Assembly (NCBI GenBank): GCA_949361645.1
Contig: OX442419.1
Location: 10,570,351 to 10,634,350, forward strand
Direction: 5' to 3'
DNA from: Spongilla lacustris
Taxonomy: Eukaryota > Porifera > Demospongiae > Spongillida > Spongillidae
DNA length: 64,000 nucleotides
Shown here in pieces: positions 54,766 through 64,000 of the stretch (position 1 is the stretch's first letter; each line of letters opens with the position of its first letter). The position numbers and the translations under genes are program-made. The notes under the pieces are model-generated. The model was given only the letters and a program-made list of their open reading frames with translations. It did not search any database and was not told the origin of the DNA.

Positions 54766-55228
54766 ACGCGGAGCTATACACACTGAATAGTTTCGTGCCC
54801 AGACCCGTCACGTCAGGAGTACGAATTATGATTCCTGGATTTGTCTATTAACCTAATTAATTATTCTATGTATGTCTACAGTGGAAACCATCACACTTGC
54901 TCCTATAATTTTTTTGTACTGTTATTTTGTTCACTTGAATATATTTCAATAACAATGAGATCAAATGGAAATCTGACAACGCAGGTATAGTGTACAACTA
55001 TTTTTCAATATATACTGAAAGTTAAAAAGCATCACGTGACTATTTACTTTTGTTATTAACACTTGTTGTGACCCCAGTACAAAAAAAATTGTGAGCATAA
55101 TTCCTTCTCCTGTAGGCAATAGATCTTGACCATATTCGCAATATATCTAAAGAACAAGCATTAGCAACCTTTGGCCGAGTCGGTTTTTAAGTCCGGTAAA
55201 TAGTTACGGTATTATCGAGCTAGATATG

Positions 55229-56027
55229 CGTTTTTAGCTCGTAAAAGCTTAGCGATGCTATTTCGTAGTACGCTCTCACTGGACTGCTATATTTCGCTTC
55301 CGAGTCGTCACATGTTAGATCTATCGCGAAATCGTACTTGGGAGGCAATAGACCCTTCTTTGCCGTTAAAAAAGTGCCATCAGAGCTGAGTACCTGAAAA
55401 CCTCCGCCATATCGCGATGAATTACATTTGAAACGTCATCATTGCATCATTTTGTATCGTGAATATATTTATAATGTGACGTATCGGCAGAGATAATATA
55501 GCATCAAATTGGGCAGGTTACAAGAAACGTCAAAAAGCAAGAGGCAACTCTAAAGCTGGAAGGGAAGCGTACCCAATTAGCTATTTGGAAGCTGCCATCT
55601 AGGATTCGAAGCTTTGGGTGATAGAACGCTAGCCTTGGCGAATGTCTTGATGGTCCATAAAGCTTCCCAATTTGATGCTACTGATTTACTAAACATTCGC
55701 CGTGAGTGGCTGCAAGATGCAGCATCGCTAGGTTAAGAACCATTTTCACAATCCCTTGCATCCATTCGTATTATCGTCACATTATAAATATATTCACGAT
55801 ACAAAATGACGAAATGATGACGTTTCAAATGTAATTCATCGCGATATGGCGGAGGTTTTCAGGTACTCAGCTCTGATGGCACTTTTTTAACGGCAAAGAA
55901 GGGTCTATTGCCTCCCAAGTACGATTTCGCGATAGATCTAACATGTGACGACTCGGAAGCGAAATATAGCAGTCCAGTGAGAGCGTACTACGAAATAGCA
56001 TCGCTAAGCTTTTACGAGCTAAAAACG
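55229..56027. mobile_element. Inverted-repeat element: 253-bp arms, 293-bp core
   Basis: Left arm 55229-55481 and right arm 55775-56027 are near-perfect reverse complements over their whole length (outer end CGTTTTTAGCTCGTAAAAGC). The core holds a second short inverted pair (TAGCATCAAATTGGG at about 55499 and CCCAATTTGATGCTA at about 55667). No coding capacity. The near-identity of the arms points to a young insertion or ongoing arm conversion. Confidence 0.9.
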
Positions 56028-56886
56028 TTTCCACTGTAGTCTATGTAGACGTAGAACAATAACCAGCAAGCACAGTAAAAGAGGAAACAAAATGACAGAA
56101 CAAAAGAATGAAATAAGTGTTAATCCAATTTTGGTAATTCTGCCGGTAGCCCAGCACCATTGTCCATTTCTATTCCACTTGTCTACTTGGTGCGAGAACC
56201 ACGCCAGCAAAGATTTGGATGTCTATGTATTATTCTATAATTATTAGTACACCTAAAAATAAAAATAAAACCTATTTACTACTACATTATACTATAAATT
56301 ATAATGATAAATAAATGCACCCTACTATTGCTAATAGTCAGGGACAAAGCATCTGGAGAGGATGGCTGTGGCGTTGGCTAAGTTGAGGTTCAGCCTGCCA
56401 TATAAGGCAGCTAGGACCTCAGCCTTAGCCCTGTTAGAGCTAGTTGCTTCTCCGAAATGAAGGTGGAGCAAAAAGCCTTGTCACCAATGGGGATGCCCAA
56501 GATGACCATATTAGGGTGTGTTGATCCTATTTAAAAAAATTAATGGATGTTTCATACAAACTTTAATAAATCTTGGGATACTTGTATTAATAACAGAAAC
56601 ACAGTCCAAATAGAAGCTTGGACCATCCGATGGGTATGTAGAGGCTTCAGTGAAGGCATTATCCAGTTGCCCAGGTGATCTGATCCTCTGAGGAGAACAA
56701 AGAGTAGCAATTTGTAGAAATGCAAAGGATCTCCACACACACCTTAGATGGCCATTTCTGCTTCTGCCTCAGTCTTCAACTTCTCTTCTCCTCCTCCCCC
56801 TGGGTATGGCCATTCAACCTGTCCTTAGCTGACCTCCATATTCTGCTACCTCCTCCATCTCCCTATGCAGAGACAAGTGTCTACAG

Positions 56887-57070
56887 AGGGGTAAGGGGAA
56901 GGGGAGGAGGAAGGGGAGGGGGAGGAGGAAGGGGAGGGGGAGGAGGAAGGGGAGGGGGAGGAGGAAGGGGAGGGGGAGAAGGAAGGGGAGGGGAGGAGGA
57001 AGGGGAGGGGGAGGAGGAAGGGGAGGGGGAGGAGGAAGGGGAAGGGGAGGAGGAAGGGGAAGGGGAGGAG
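56887..57070. repeat. Purine-rich tract in the FAM193 duplicate
   Basis: GGGGAGGGGGAGGAGGAA units, an expanded counterpart of 47145-47275. Confidence 0.92.
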
Positions 57071-57150
57071 GATAGATTACAACACATAATTCTCAGTAGG
57101 TACACCAGTCACTTGCAGCTTAAGTTATTAAGCCTAATTTTTGCATGTCC

Positions 57151-57276
57151 TGGTCAGGATGACAGGAAGTGGGTGGGGTAACCACACCTCCTGTTTTATT
57201 GGACCACAGTTGCTCTTACTCTGCCTGCAACCATCTCTGCACACACATGTACTCAGAGATGGGTATTCGACAGAGT
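57151..57276. repeat. Dispersed about 130-bp repeat, copy C
   Basis: See 41228-41360. Confidence 0.9.
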
Positions 57277-57324
57277 GCCCCTCCCCAAGAGATTTAACCC
57301 TGTTGTGGCACTCCACCACCTTAG

Positions 57325-57512
57325 GCCTGGCACACACTAGGCGATATCGCTCGCTGTGGATTGTTTGAAGTTGTCGCTTGAAAGTAGAGCAGTGCTCAAC
57401 TTCGGGCGACATGTTGCTAGCGACAAATGTCGCCAGCAACATACACGCACACACTAGACGTACGACTGTTCCTGGCGACTTGTTGCCAGCAATATCGCCT
57501 AGCGTGCATGCA
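57325..57512. mobile_element. Small MITE, about 188 bp
   Basis: Ends CACACACTAGGCGATATCGCT and AGCAATATCGCCTAGCGTGC are inverted. Inner pairs GGGCGACATGTTGC / GGCGACTTGTTGCC and CGACAAATGTCG extend the foldback. Confidence 0.75.
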
Positions 57513-57647
57513 TAGGTAAGGTCAACACCATACAGTTCTAATCAGAGCACTCCTCCTACTTCCATCTACTGTCCTCTACAATCTATTCAAATCTCCATCA
57601 AACAGAACACATGTACAAATAAATGCACACACAAAACACTTACACAG

Positions 57648-60600
57648 CTACCTACTTAAGTAAGTCTCAATGGCATCAGCCTGTCTAGCCAACTGGCTCT
57701 GTCTAAGAACACCAACTAGTGTCCTCCATGTTGTGGGTTTCCTTCCAGTACCACCAATCCACCTCTGGAAGATGGCACGTGTGATCTCTTCAACTTTGTG
57801 ATGATTCTCTTCTTTGAGTGCTTCCACCAACACTCCATTATCATCCTCCAGCAGGAATATCCCCAGGGTGGGGTACCTGGTACCAACACTTTGGATCATC
57901 TTCAGGTGACCAACAGATATGGACATCAGCTCCCTGATGGAAGGTGTGGCTGATGGAGGGAAGGATAAAGAATTAAAGGTGGGGATTTGAAACATAACAG
58001 TTAGACAGCATACATACATGTAGAATCATGTACCCTGAGCAGGATGACCAGGCCACATAGCCAGGAAGTCTGCCAGGATGGTTATAGTACGGGCATCATA
58101 TGGGGGTGTCCCCCTCCCCCCCCCACCCCCTGGCTACTGGCATGCAGGTAATGTCAACATAACCTCATGCAGTAACACACTAATGCACATCGGGTATTGT
58201 ACACACTATAGGAATGAGACAAGGGATGGAAGGAACCATCTTACCATCTAGTCTTGTTGGTGAGGGGCCAACAGTGTGGGGAATCACAGCTGCTACCCTG
58301 TCCATGAGGTGTGGTAATGATGGTTCACTGTCCAGGGACAAAGGAACTGTACAGAGATGGAACAGATGGTGGTCAAATGGTACTACCACACACATCACCC
58401 ACCTGTTGTACTGGGCTTTTGGTCCTCCAAACCTGTTTGTACAAATCCACCAAACCACATCAGTTGGTCCTCACTCAGGTTTCCATTCTGGTCATCTTTA
58501 ATGGTACACTTCCACTTGTATGCTGACCTTGAACACACCACTACAGCTACATGAGGAGGGTCTGAGGTACAACGGGCTCCTCCACACATGAAGGCATCTT
58601 TAAACTGGACATTATGGTACTTGAGCACACTACAGGCACTCTTGATACCACTGTGGACAAGACCTCTTATCTCCCTACACACCTCACTTGAAGCCTCATC
58701 AACATGCACTTCTATATAGGAGAACATGTCAACAAGGGTCACAATTTCTGAGGAGTCCTTATGTACTAATCTGATGCAGTTGCGATATAGACACAATGGC
58801 TTGCCCCTATCCATGCACACGTTCCAAGAAGATGAAAGTACAAGGGCCACAAGACAGCAAAACAGACCACTGGGAATATAGCCATGGGTGAACCTAATCA
58901 TCAGGGAGGCACCTCTTTCAAGGTACTTGGACACTTGGGTGGAGTCCAGGTGGGGTAGCAGAGCAGGCATCAAGTACTCACCATCTCTGATCATAGCTAT
59001 GGCACCACGACTCACCAGCAACTTCACTAGATCTTGTGGAGTGAACAGACCATCTTTGTAGTGCTTTGGAAACTTCCTCAGTAGCTCCACTGACAACAGG
59101 CCATGGTCCCTGAACATGACCAGGTCACCTCTAACTGCCACACCCTTGTCTGGATTATCTCGCAACTTGTGGTGGTACTGCACTAGTTCAGTCACCTTGG
59201 TGAGGACTACCTGGGGGTCACAGAACACTGTCTGGGGAAGAACCTCTGGGTAATATAAGAACACATTGTGTTTCACAAGATGGTGCAAGGCACCAGAGAA
59301 TGCATCTCCTTCAATGTGAAACCTTTTAGCAGACACCTGACATTCTACAAGACTCAAGACACCATCATGGGAAGACCTTTGGAGAACAACCTCCAGCCCA
59401 AACCACGCTATTGGCATTTTTATTAACTGCTGGAGTGACATGGATATGATTTGTTTCTTAAGTACCTGGGCAACATGTCTGTCCACATCTTCAGGGGAAA
59501 GGCCATTCACAGCAAATATCAGCTCATCCATTCCTTCTCCACAATACAGCACAGTAGAGTGGGTAGAATGCAGTAATGCCTGGAGCTGTTGGTTTTTCTC
59601 CTGGATGGTTTCAGCACAGCTATCTTTGGCATCCCTGTGTGTTCCCACGATGATGATCAGAGGATGAGCATCCTGGGAGTGAATTGCTCCAAGACAGTGT
59701 TGAAGGATCTGTTTATGAGAGAGAGATGATCGATATGGTTTACCAACAGGCTTGCCATCTGCTCCATAGTACTCAATGGTGGGGTGATGTGATAGCTCTT
59801 CTGACAGCTTCAGTACAAATATTGTTACCATGGGATCTTGAATGAACAATGGAAGGATGTCATGGTATTGCAGCTGACCACCACTGTCAATGAACTGGAT
59901 CCACTTCACACCAAACAGCTTCTTGTTATCTACAGAGGGAGATTTAGGGTTGATACAAGCAATTAACAAGGCCTGCTGCTCTTACCTGAGGATTGGTTGA
60001 TGTGATGAACCAGCTCATCCTCTATATCTGCAGTCCTGCTCTGTTCAGGCTGGGTGGTGCCCTTGGTGATGTTCACACCAGCAGGGGTGGGACCAACAGC
60101 TCCATCACTGGGTACATTGGAAGGGTCTATGGCCATCTTTGGGAGAGTGCTCACCACATCAGCCAATGATGGTGCCATGGATACACCACCTTTGATGGTT
60201 CCTCCAATAACACTCATCAGTGCCTGGTCATCTTCAACCACAAACCAGTCATCCTCCTCTTGTCCACCCACACCAGCCAGTGTGAAGGAGATGGCTCTAA
60301 CAGGGTTGTCAGCCAGTCCTGTACTGACACGTTGCTTTGGATGGTCCTTCTTGAGAAGGAGGTGTTTGAGGTGAGTCTTGCCAACACCAGCAGCTCCAAG
60401 GATGAGACACTTGGTCACTGAAGTTTCCACATATCCCTTGGTCATAGCTTCCTCATAGAGCCTCCTGAATGAAGGCATCAAATCACATATATACATGGTA
60501 TAGCCAGTGTACTGAATAAAGGACACTTATTAATACTGTAGGCCAGGGATTTACCCCTCCCACCCCCTAGTTTGCCCCTAATTTGACTAACCCACCCCCT

Positions 60601-61836
60601 GATTTACACTTGCTATGTCAAAATAAAACTACATGGTGCAGACTTTTATTTTTGCCCACCCCCTATATTTCCGAAACCCACCCCCTGTTGCAAATTTGGC
60701 CCTGCTGTAGGGTACCTCATAGAATAACCTTGTACACATACACTTGAAGAGCAAACATTATTGCCTCCATAGAATGCTCCCCTAAAACATGGTACTTGTA
60801 ACTACAGAGAGGTCTAAAATGGATGGTCTGGGCCCCCCCTTCCCCCAGGTGAGTTTAGTGAGGTGTCCTTAGCACACATTCATGCATCACTATGGTCAGG
60901 TACCTCTACATAAGGATGTGTTACCTCACCCTGATGTGATCTCTCTGAGGGGAATGATGTGGGAACCATCACCCTAGTGATGCATTGGATGTGGGAAATT
61001 TGGGAAGGTGATCCTAATGACACAACTCCACCCCTTAGGGAAGTAAGGAAGTGTTCTTACACACATGCACACTGTTGTAAAACTAGTATTCTAAAGGCCA
61101 GCATAACTTCTAGGCCACACCTCTCGTTTATCCCACTTATTGGCAAATCTTTTGGTGACTTGTTAAAAAGATGTTCTATTTAGACAAATCTCTCAACTAC
61201 AAGGGACTAATACTACTCCAAGTTATTTGACCAAAGAATGCAACAATTGGGACAAGTCCCCAGAACAAGTCACCCAGAAGTCAACCACTTTAGTATGCCA
61301 GTGTACATGTGACCACCATCAACACCTCCACAGGCACACATGACCACCATCAACACCCCCACAGGTACCATCAACACCCCCACAGGTACACATGACCACC
61401 ATCAACACCCCCCCCATTCACACACCTGTCATCTGTCTTCACTGTGTTTAAAGGATTAGGGAAGACCATAGCCAGACCTGAAAATAGTCTGGTTAGTAGT
61501 ACTGACCATAACACTTGCATGGCTTACCTTCCACAGTGACCCTCAAGACCCTCTGACTGCTGTCCCCATCAACCACCAACAGCCTTCCCCCTGACAGGGG
61601 TAGAGTGTCTACATCGGAACACTCAAATGGCATGTCTCCAACATGCTGCCACTTCTGATCAACAGGGTGGAGGGCATAGATGGCAGAGGTCTTCTTTGAT
61701 ATAATAGTGTCCCCCTCTTGTCCTCCAATGGTAAGGAGCACACCATCAACCACACATACAGCTGAACGGTAGTATGGTACATCTGGTAGCTCTCTCCAGG
61801 TAGATTGCTGTGTGCCTTCTTGTGACTGTACAGCAA

Positions 61837-61903
<67 letters not shown>

Positions 61904-63025
61904 ATGCACATTAAAGATGAGTGATGTACAAGCATTCATGTGGATGTGTGCACCCCTGGGTACACATAGTGTGCATGTGTGGACATCATTGGTGTGTGTG
62001 CCCATGTGTGAAGCACACACCACACATCAACTACACAGCTCTAACGTCAGCGTGCATGGTGTGCACACGATGGAGACGCTTGTGCGTGTGTGCGTCTCCA
62101 CCAGTACAGCTACTAAAGCGAGCGTCCACACTGTGTGTGTGGTGTGGACGCACGCGACGTGTGTGCACACGTGTGCGTGTGTGTAGGACCACGCTGAGCG
62201 TGCGTGTGTTGCAGGAAGCGTCCACGCGCTAGGTGCGTGGTGTGTGTGTCCCACGGGTCAGCTACACACACGCTAAACAAAGGGACAGAGATGCTACACA
62301 ATGCTCAGTGGCTCACCAGGTCATTGATGTTGGCACACCACACAGCTGTGGCCATGGGGGCACCTCCCATCACGAAGACCAGGTCTCCATGGACCACTGC
62401 TGACATGCCATAACATCGCTTAGGTAGTGATGGTCCAAAGTGCCAGGTCTGTGTCTTCCCATCGAAGACTTGGACATCAGCCAAGTACTTGGGCCCATCA
62501 CCTCTCCCTCCCATCACCACCAGACCACCTCCACCAACACTAACTACACAGGAGTACACACACCCTACCAACATGTCTGACATGAGGGACCACCTCCCTC
62601 CTCTCCACACCATCACCTCCTTACTAAACACACCACCCTTCACACCTCCCACGTTCACTAACATTCCACCACACACTCCTAGTGTGGCCCCTACCCCAAC
62701 ATCACCAGTCCATCTCTTCCACTTATCCTTATCTAGCCTGTACACTTCTCCTGCTCCTCCCCACACAACCCTACCCTCCACCTCCACCAGACCACCACCA
62801 CCCAACACTCCTCGACCACCTAGCTCTGGAACATTTTTACAAGTTTCGAAATGAAACATTTTTATGTTCTAAAGAAAAGAAATTATTAATAGTTAATTCA
62901 CAGACAGCACCACCTTCGTTTGGGGACCTAGCTAGCTCGTACGCACAACAGGTCCACACCACACACACTTCACGCTTCTCTTTACTACATCGCACACTAC
63001 CAACGGCTACCTGCTTCATGGCCAC
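57648..63025 (-). CDS. Kelch / Roc-like NTPase / COR-like / Death-fold protein
   Basis: Eight exons in continuous phase: 62914-63025 (ATG), 62317-62825, 61528-61837, 61426-61477, 59986-60464, 58403-59929, 58245-58346, 57648-57949 (TAG); about 1130 residues. Residues 38-310 carry five or six Kelch-type blades (LLVVMGGRGDG; GDLVFVMGGAPM; VLLTIGGQEGD). The NTPase has a P-loop GAAGVGKTH (about 350), FIDSGGQ (G3, about 502) and IVGTHRDAK (G4, about 583). The COR-like region spans about 620-990. Residues 997-1030 start a Death domain (PSLPHLMDRVAAVIP) that breaks off; the last exon has a second Death-like fold (SIRELMSISVGHLKMI ... WRTLVGVLRQ ... AIETYL). Such Roco-like proteins are signalling scaffolds. 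This combination suggests a cytosolic sensor or adaptor, possibly in cell death or immunity; function is inferred. A broken paralogue is at 7845-14208. Confidence 0.85.
60544..60704. mobile_element. hAT-type MITE in an intron of the Kelch-Roco gene
   Basis: 161 bp from CAGGGATTTACCCC to AATTTGGCCCTG with inverted CAGGG/CCCTG ends, flanked by CTGTAGGC (60536-60543) and CTGTAGGG (60705-60712): an 8-bp duplication with one change, as hAT elements make. Confidence 0.8.
61290..61420. repeat. Short minisatellite in a Kelch-Roco intron
   Basis: ATGACCACCATCAACACCCC with CACAGGTAC units, next to the 52-nt exon at 61426-61477. Confidence 0.85.
61838..61900. repeat. (TG)n microsatellite at a splice acceptor
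   Basis: About 31 TG units. On the coding strand the array is (CA)n and its last CACAG is the acceptor of the exon beginning at 61837. Confidence 0.9.
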
Positions 63026-64000
63026 AGGTAAGGAGGCCTCTTATGGCCCAACGGGGACATCCCAAACAGAGCATTTCGAGCACTACACTAGGCCATATTG
63101 GCTACCTCGCACCACGAGGCTCTCAAGCTATGCCTAATGGCGAGGCTGGCTACCTCAGGCTAATGGAGAAGTGATCTTTATGCTAATGGCGAGGCTGTGC
63201 TAGCCTATCCTTGGCTATGTGAAATAACGTTAGCCTACGTTTGATTGCAGCTCGTGTGTACTCCTTCGCACACACCTAAATACGTTACTTCACTAGGTGG
63301 AAAAGGAAGGCGTAGACCTGTTGGCTTCTCTATATAAGCATTTACAGCTAGGCCTATAACGTTGACACGCACACAACTACTGCCCTCCCACACACCTTGG
63401 GTAGCTGCGGGGACCTCTTACACCACAATAGGACTACAAGAAACACCAAAAACTGCTCTCCTATCACTACCTGCAACAAAATAGTCGTCTTTCTCTTTGT
63501 TGCTGCTATTCCAGTACACAACCAAAAGGCTTCATAACGAAAAGTTTAGCTAGTGCAGGCACAAACTTGCTAGCACGAGACAGAAACCCCAAAACACTTA
63601 CCTCACAATTTCCGCAGACAAATAAATGCGAAGGTCTATAACACTCTACAATTAGCCTACAAAGCTTCTAACGACAACTGCTTTGAATGAACAGACGTCA
63701 GCGCCTCTTCCTTTTAAGGAAATCTGCGCATGCGCAACATACATCCGGCTGTGTTTAATTTGGAGTGTTGTGACTTATCGAAGCGCAAATTTTTTTCACA
63801 CTATTACGTAGAAGACACCCCCAACTTTGAAGATTTAATACTGTCTTATTCTCTCACCTGCGCTCTTCCATCACGTGCTTAAGAGGTGCACGATCACCAC
63901 AGGGGTGAGCTGCCGTGAGCCATAGATATTTGATACACCTATGGGCGAGCATTCAGATTCAGTGCAATAGATATATTGCAGAAGCCAAGATTCCGTCAGT
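63026..64000. other. Upstream flank of the Kelch-Roco gene
   Basis: No exon accepted. 63110-63220 has an irregular repeat of GCTAATGGCGAGGCT. Probable 5' UTR and promoter. Confidence 0.45.
63724..63735. promoter_or_regulatory. NRF-1-type palindrome
   Basis: TGCGCATGCGCA is a perfect copy of the NRF-1 consensus, about 700 bp upstream of the Kelch-Roco start codon. It could serve that gene or a divergent gene beyond the window. Confidence 0.4.

Larger units (their letters stand above)
56550..57280 (-). pseudogene. Partial duplicate of FAM193 exons 10-11 and flanks
   Basis: 56758-56880 matches FAM193 exon 47141-46976 and 56590-56715 matches the start of exon 46212-45716 (RSPGQLDNAFTEASTYPS against RSPRQQDKCVFTEAPPLSS), in the same order and strand. 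The long minisatellites of the parent intron are absent. The 57151-57276 repeat and a purine tract (56887-57070) that also flank the parent exon come along, so this is a genomic duplication and not a processed copy. Frameshifts and lost splice sites make it non-functional. Confidence 0.75.

Noticed and set aside
62682..63137. 151-codon + frame overlapping the first Kelch-Roco exons
   Set aside because: It is the reverse strand of exons 1 and 2 of that gene, whose splice phases all agree.
1..64000. tRNA, rRNA or bacterial operon features
   Set aside because: No cloverleaf-like or rRNA-like segment was recognised, and gene structure is eukaryotic throughout; contamination is not suggested.

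Overview
Eukaryotic, metazoan sequence. Genes are split by short GT-AG introns (about 50-90 nt in the left-hand receptor gene), and mobile elements and tandem repeats outweigh coding sequence. A Kelch-Roco-like-Death protein with a broken paralogue, an adhesion GPCR, Ty3/gypsy elements and many foldback/MITE elements suggest an early-branching marine invertebrate, most likely a sponge. That assignment is an inference, because nothing in the window is species-diagnostic. All family names come from reading translations and splice phases by eye, not from searches.

Layout. 1-145 holds a possible last exon of an upstream membrane protein. 909-4903 (+) is an adhesion GPCR in 12 phase-consistent exons, starting upstream of what can be seen; its GPS motif has lost the cysteines and the cleavage tripeptide. 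5734-7215 (+) is a decayed gene resembling the N-terminal zinc-binding region of RAG1 (N-RAG-like). 7845-14208 (+) is a broken paralogue of the Roco-like gene at the right end, split by a 4.46-kb Ty3/gypsy LTR retrotransposon (8906-13360) and carrying a 394-bp duplication of host sequence on both sides of it. 14.2-34.8 kb is a repeat graveyard: a gypsy RT fragment, a MITE with a clean 9-bp target duplication, retroelement C-terminal relics, a decayed transposon-type gene, a tandem segmental duplication carrying a kinesin-14-like exon, an Ulp1-type protease relic and several kilobases of minisatellites. 34.8-36.3 kb (-) has fragments of an RNF113 (CWC24) gene, next to a 765-bp uninterrupted (GGGA)n tract and a 400-bp palindrome. 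A 200-base assembly gap lies at 40054-40253.

40.3-53.35 kb (-) is a FAM193-family gene in about 16 exons. Nearly every intron is filled by its own minisatellite, and the gene runs off into the gap before its 3' end. 54-57.5 kb holds a 50-bp minisatellite, an 800-bp inverted-repeat element and a partial duplicate of two FAM193 exons. 57648-63025 (-) is a complete-looking gene of 8 exons (about 1130 codons) encoding N-terminal Kelch repeats, a Ras-like P-loop NTPase (Roc-like), a COR-like region and Death-fold segments. 63.0-64.0 kb is its upstream flank, with a perfect NRF-1-type palindrome.

The genes do not form a functional cluster. The links between them are duplications: the Roco-like gene and its broken copy, FAM193 and its exon duplicate, and the two kinesin-exon copies. 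The strongest items for follow-up are the N-RAG-like relic, the receptor with a dead GPS, the retrotransposon with a kilobase-class target duplication, and the Kelch-Roco-Death architecture.
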